Shown here: positions 39,894-40,542 of the stretch, piece after piece
Layout of the letters: each line of letters begins with the position of its first letter
Numbering within the stretch: position 1 is the first letter of the stretch
The notes under the pieces: model-generated
Database searches by the model: none
Told to the model about the DNA's origin: nothing
The model's input: only the letters and a program-made list of their open reading frames with translations
NCBI GenBank assembly: GCA_024742755.1
Contig: JANSXW010000050.1
Span: 1-40,542 of the forward strand
DNA: 40,542 bases
Reading direction: 5' to 3'
Source: a bacterium
GTDB lineage: Bacteria > Bacteroidota > Bacteroidia > Chitinophagales > Saprospiraceae
Made by a program: the position numbers and the translations under genes

Positions 39894-40469
39894 CTACAGG
39901 CGGAAGCTAACGCCTACATTCAGCAAGCTGTTGCCGTAGCCAACCTCGCCAAAGAAGCCCAGGTTGCTTTTAGGGTAGTAAGTCGCACCGATAAACGCGC
40001 TGTAGATCAGGGCGTTGTTATCCGCTTCCGGACGGATAAAGGAAGGCTCGTCGCCTTTGCTCTTAGGCTGTCCGTTAATGGATTCTTCTACCGTTGCCAT
40101 GTCGTAGCCGAGCATACCGCCACCGTAGATGTTAAATTTTTCGCCTACCTGGCCGTGCGCAGTTGCACGAAGGCCTGCCTGAAAGGACTCATTGGAGATG
40201 TCCTGTACAGCGCCGGTAGGGAGAATCCGGCCGTTGCGCTCAAAGGAGGCGTAAGCGGCATAGGCACCCAGGCTGAAGTTGGGAGACAGCCGGACGTCCA
40301 TGCGGAGGTTGACCGGAGGAGCGATAGTGGTCGCGCCGTCCTTAGCATAAGTTGAAATTACGCCAACGCCAGCCGCCAGTTCAATATCACCGGGCTTGAA
40401 TGAAAGTTGAGCAGAAAGGGTAGTGAGGCTTGCCAACACCAGGGTGCAAATAAGGGTTAGATTTTTCAT
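39894..40469 (-). CDS. Outer-membrane beta-barrel protein
   Basis: 191 residues from the ATG at 40469; the frame extends upstream to 40538 but only MKNLTLICTLVLASLTTLSAQ gives a signal peptide. The mature part begins FKPGDIELAAGVGVIS and continues as eight predicted strands with loops at about 50-60, 75-85 and 115-145 (the last rich in K, D and E). The C-terminal strand ends LNVGVSFRL with a terminal leucine after an aromatic residue, an outer-membrane barrel end. It resembles small OprF/OmpW-like barrels of Bacteroidota with no known substrate. It lies 88 bases upstream of kdsA on the same strand; both may serve the outer membrane, but no shared operon is proved. The promoter region is short because the window ends at 40542. 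Confidence 0.8.
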   Translation of the reverse strand: MKNLTLICTLVLASLTTLSAQLSFKPGDIELAAGVGVISTYAKDGATTIAPPVNLRMDVRLSPNFSLGAYAAYASFERNGRILPTGAVQDISNESFQAGLRATAHGQVGEKFNIYGGGMLGYDMATVEESINGQPKSKGDEPSFIRPEADNNALIYSAFIGATYYPKSNLGFFGEVGYGNSLLNVGVSFRL

Positions 40470-40542
40470 CGGATTCTCGTTTTTAGCTTTTTGCGGTTTT
40501 GTTGCCGCAAATGTAGGTGCAAATGGTGTAGGAGTCAAGTCA

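Overview
The window looks like chromosomal DNA of a moderately GC-rich Bacteroidota, most likely of the Saprospiria (Lewinella/Phaeodactylibacter-like). The signs are a 2293-residue secreted protein with a C-terminal type IX secretion (Por) sorting domain, a CarboxypepD_reg-like/plug/barrel TonB-dependent receptor, a sensor kinase with Reg_prop propeller and Y_Y_Y domain, several small outer-membrane barrels, kdsA for LPS Kdo synthesis, and few Shine-Dalgarno sequences. The genus assignment is inference. I see no tRNA, rRNA, CRISPR array, intact insertion sequence or prophage.

Layout. 1-5.8 kb: a membrane protein with a PycTM-like C-terminus and a ruined HD domain, a TonB-dependent receptor, a Uma2-type nuclease, a CDF metal exporter, and the remnant of an AAA_14/DUF4143 ATPase directly behind a perfect 18-bp inverted repeat. 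5.8-10.4 kb (minus strand): a DUF4349 lipoprotein, a small barrel protein and a large FAD/Fe-S D-2-hydroxyacid dehydrogenase. 10.4-13.1 kb: an ICMT-type methyltransferase and a FeeM-like N-acyl amino acid synthase in one minus-strand unit, divergent from a FemAB-like acyltransferase. 13.3-17.3 kb: a LuxR-type response regulator and a propeller sensor kinase, tail to tail and sharing one CTAG as both stop codons. 17.4-21.9 kb: DedA, an HMA metallochaperone, a TPR protein, a frameshifted small membrane protein, an orphan CoxE-like VWA protein and a BASS transporter.

22-34.4 kb is the most interesting part. A cytoplasmic GAF/PAS hybrid kinase with REC and HPt domains and an NtrC-type sigma54 activator form a minus-strand operon. 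A sequence with a perfect sigma54 -24 element (TTGGCACG) lies on each side of this operon. One precedes the giant type IX secretion cargo gene. The other precedes about 280 bp without a recognisable protein, containing three hairpins and a 3' T7 tract, which I propose as a sigma54-dependent structured RNA. The simplest model is a local signalling module in which the kinase phosphorylates the activator, which then drives both the surface protein and the RNA.

34.4-40.5 kb (minus strand) holds an RGG-tailed RRM protein, a DoxX membrane protein, a COG2509-type flavoprotein, two tandem related periplasmic proteins, kdsA of the metal-dependent class, and an outer-membrane barrel protein.

Many long open frames in the window lie antisense to well-supported genes and are not reported. 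Starts were moved to internal ATGs where the longest frame began with TTG or GTG or where a signal peptide or family N-terminus pointed to it. Three genes or frames are affected by unusual starts or breaks: TTG starts at 13339 and 20866, and a frameshift near 19540.
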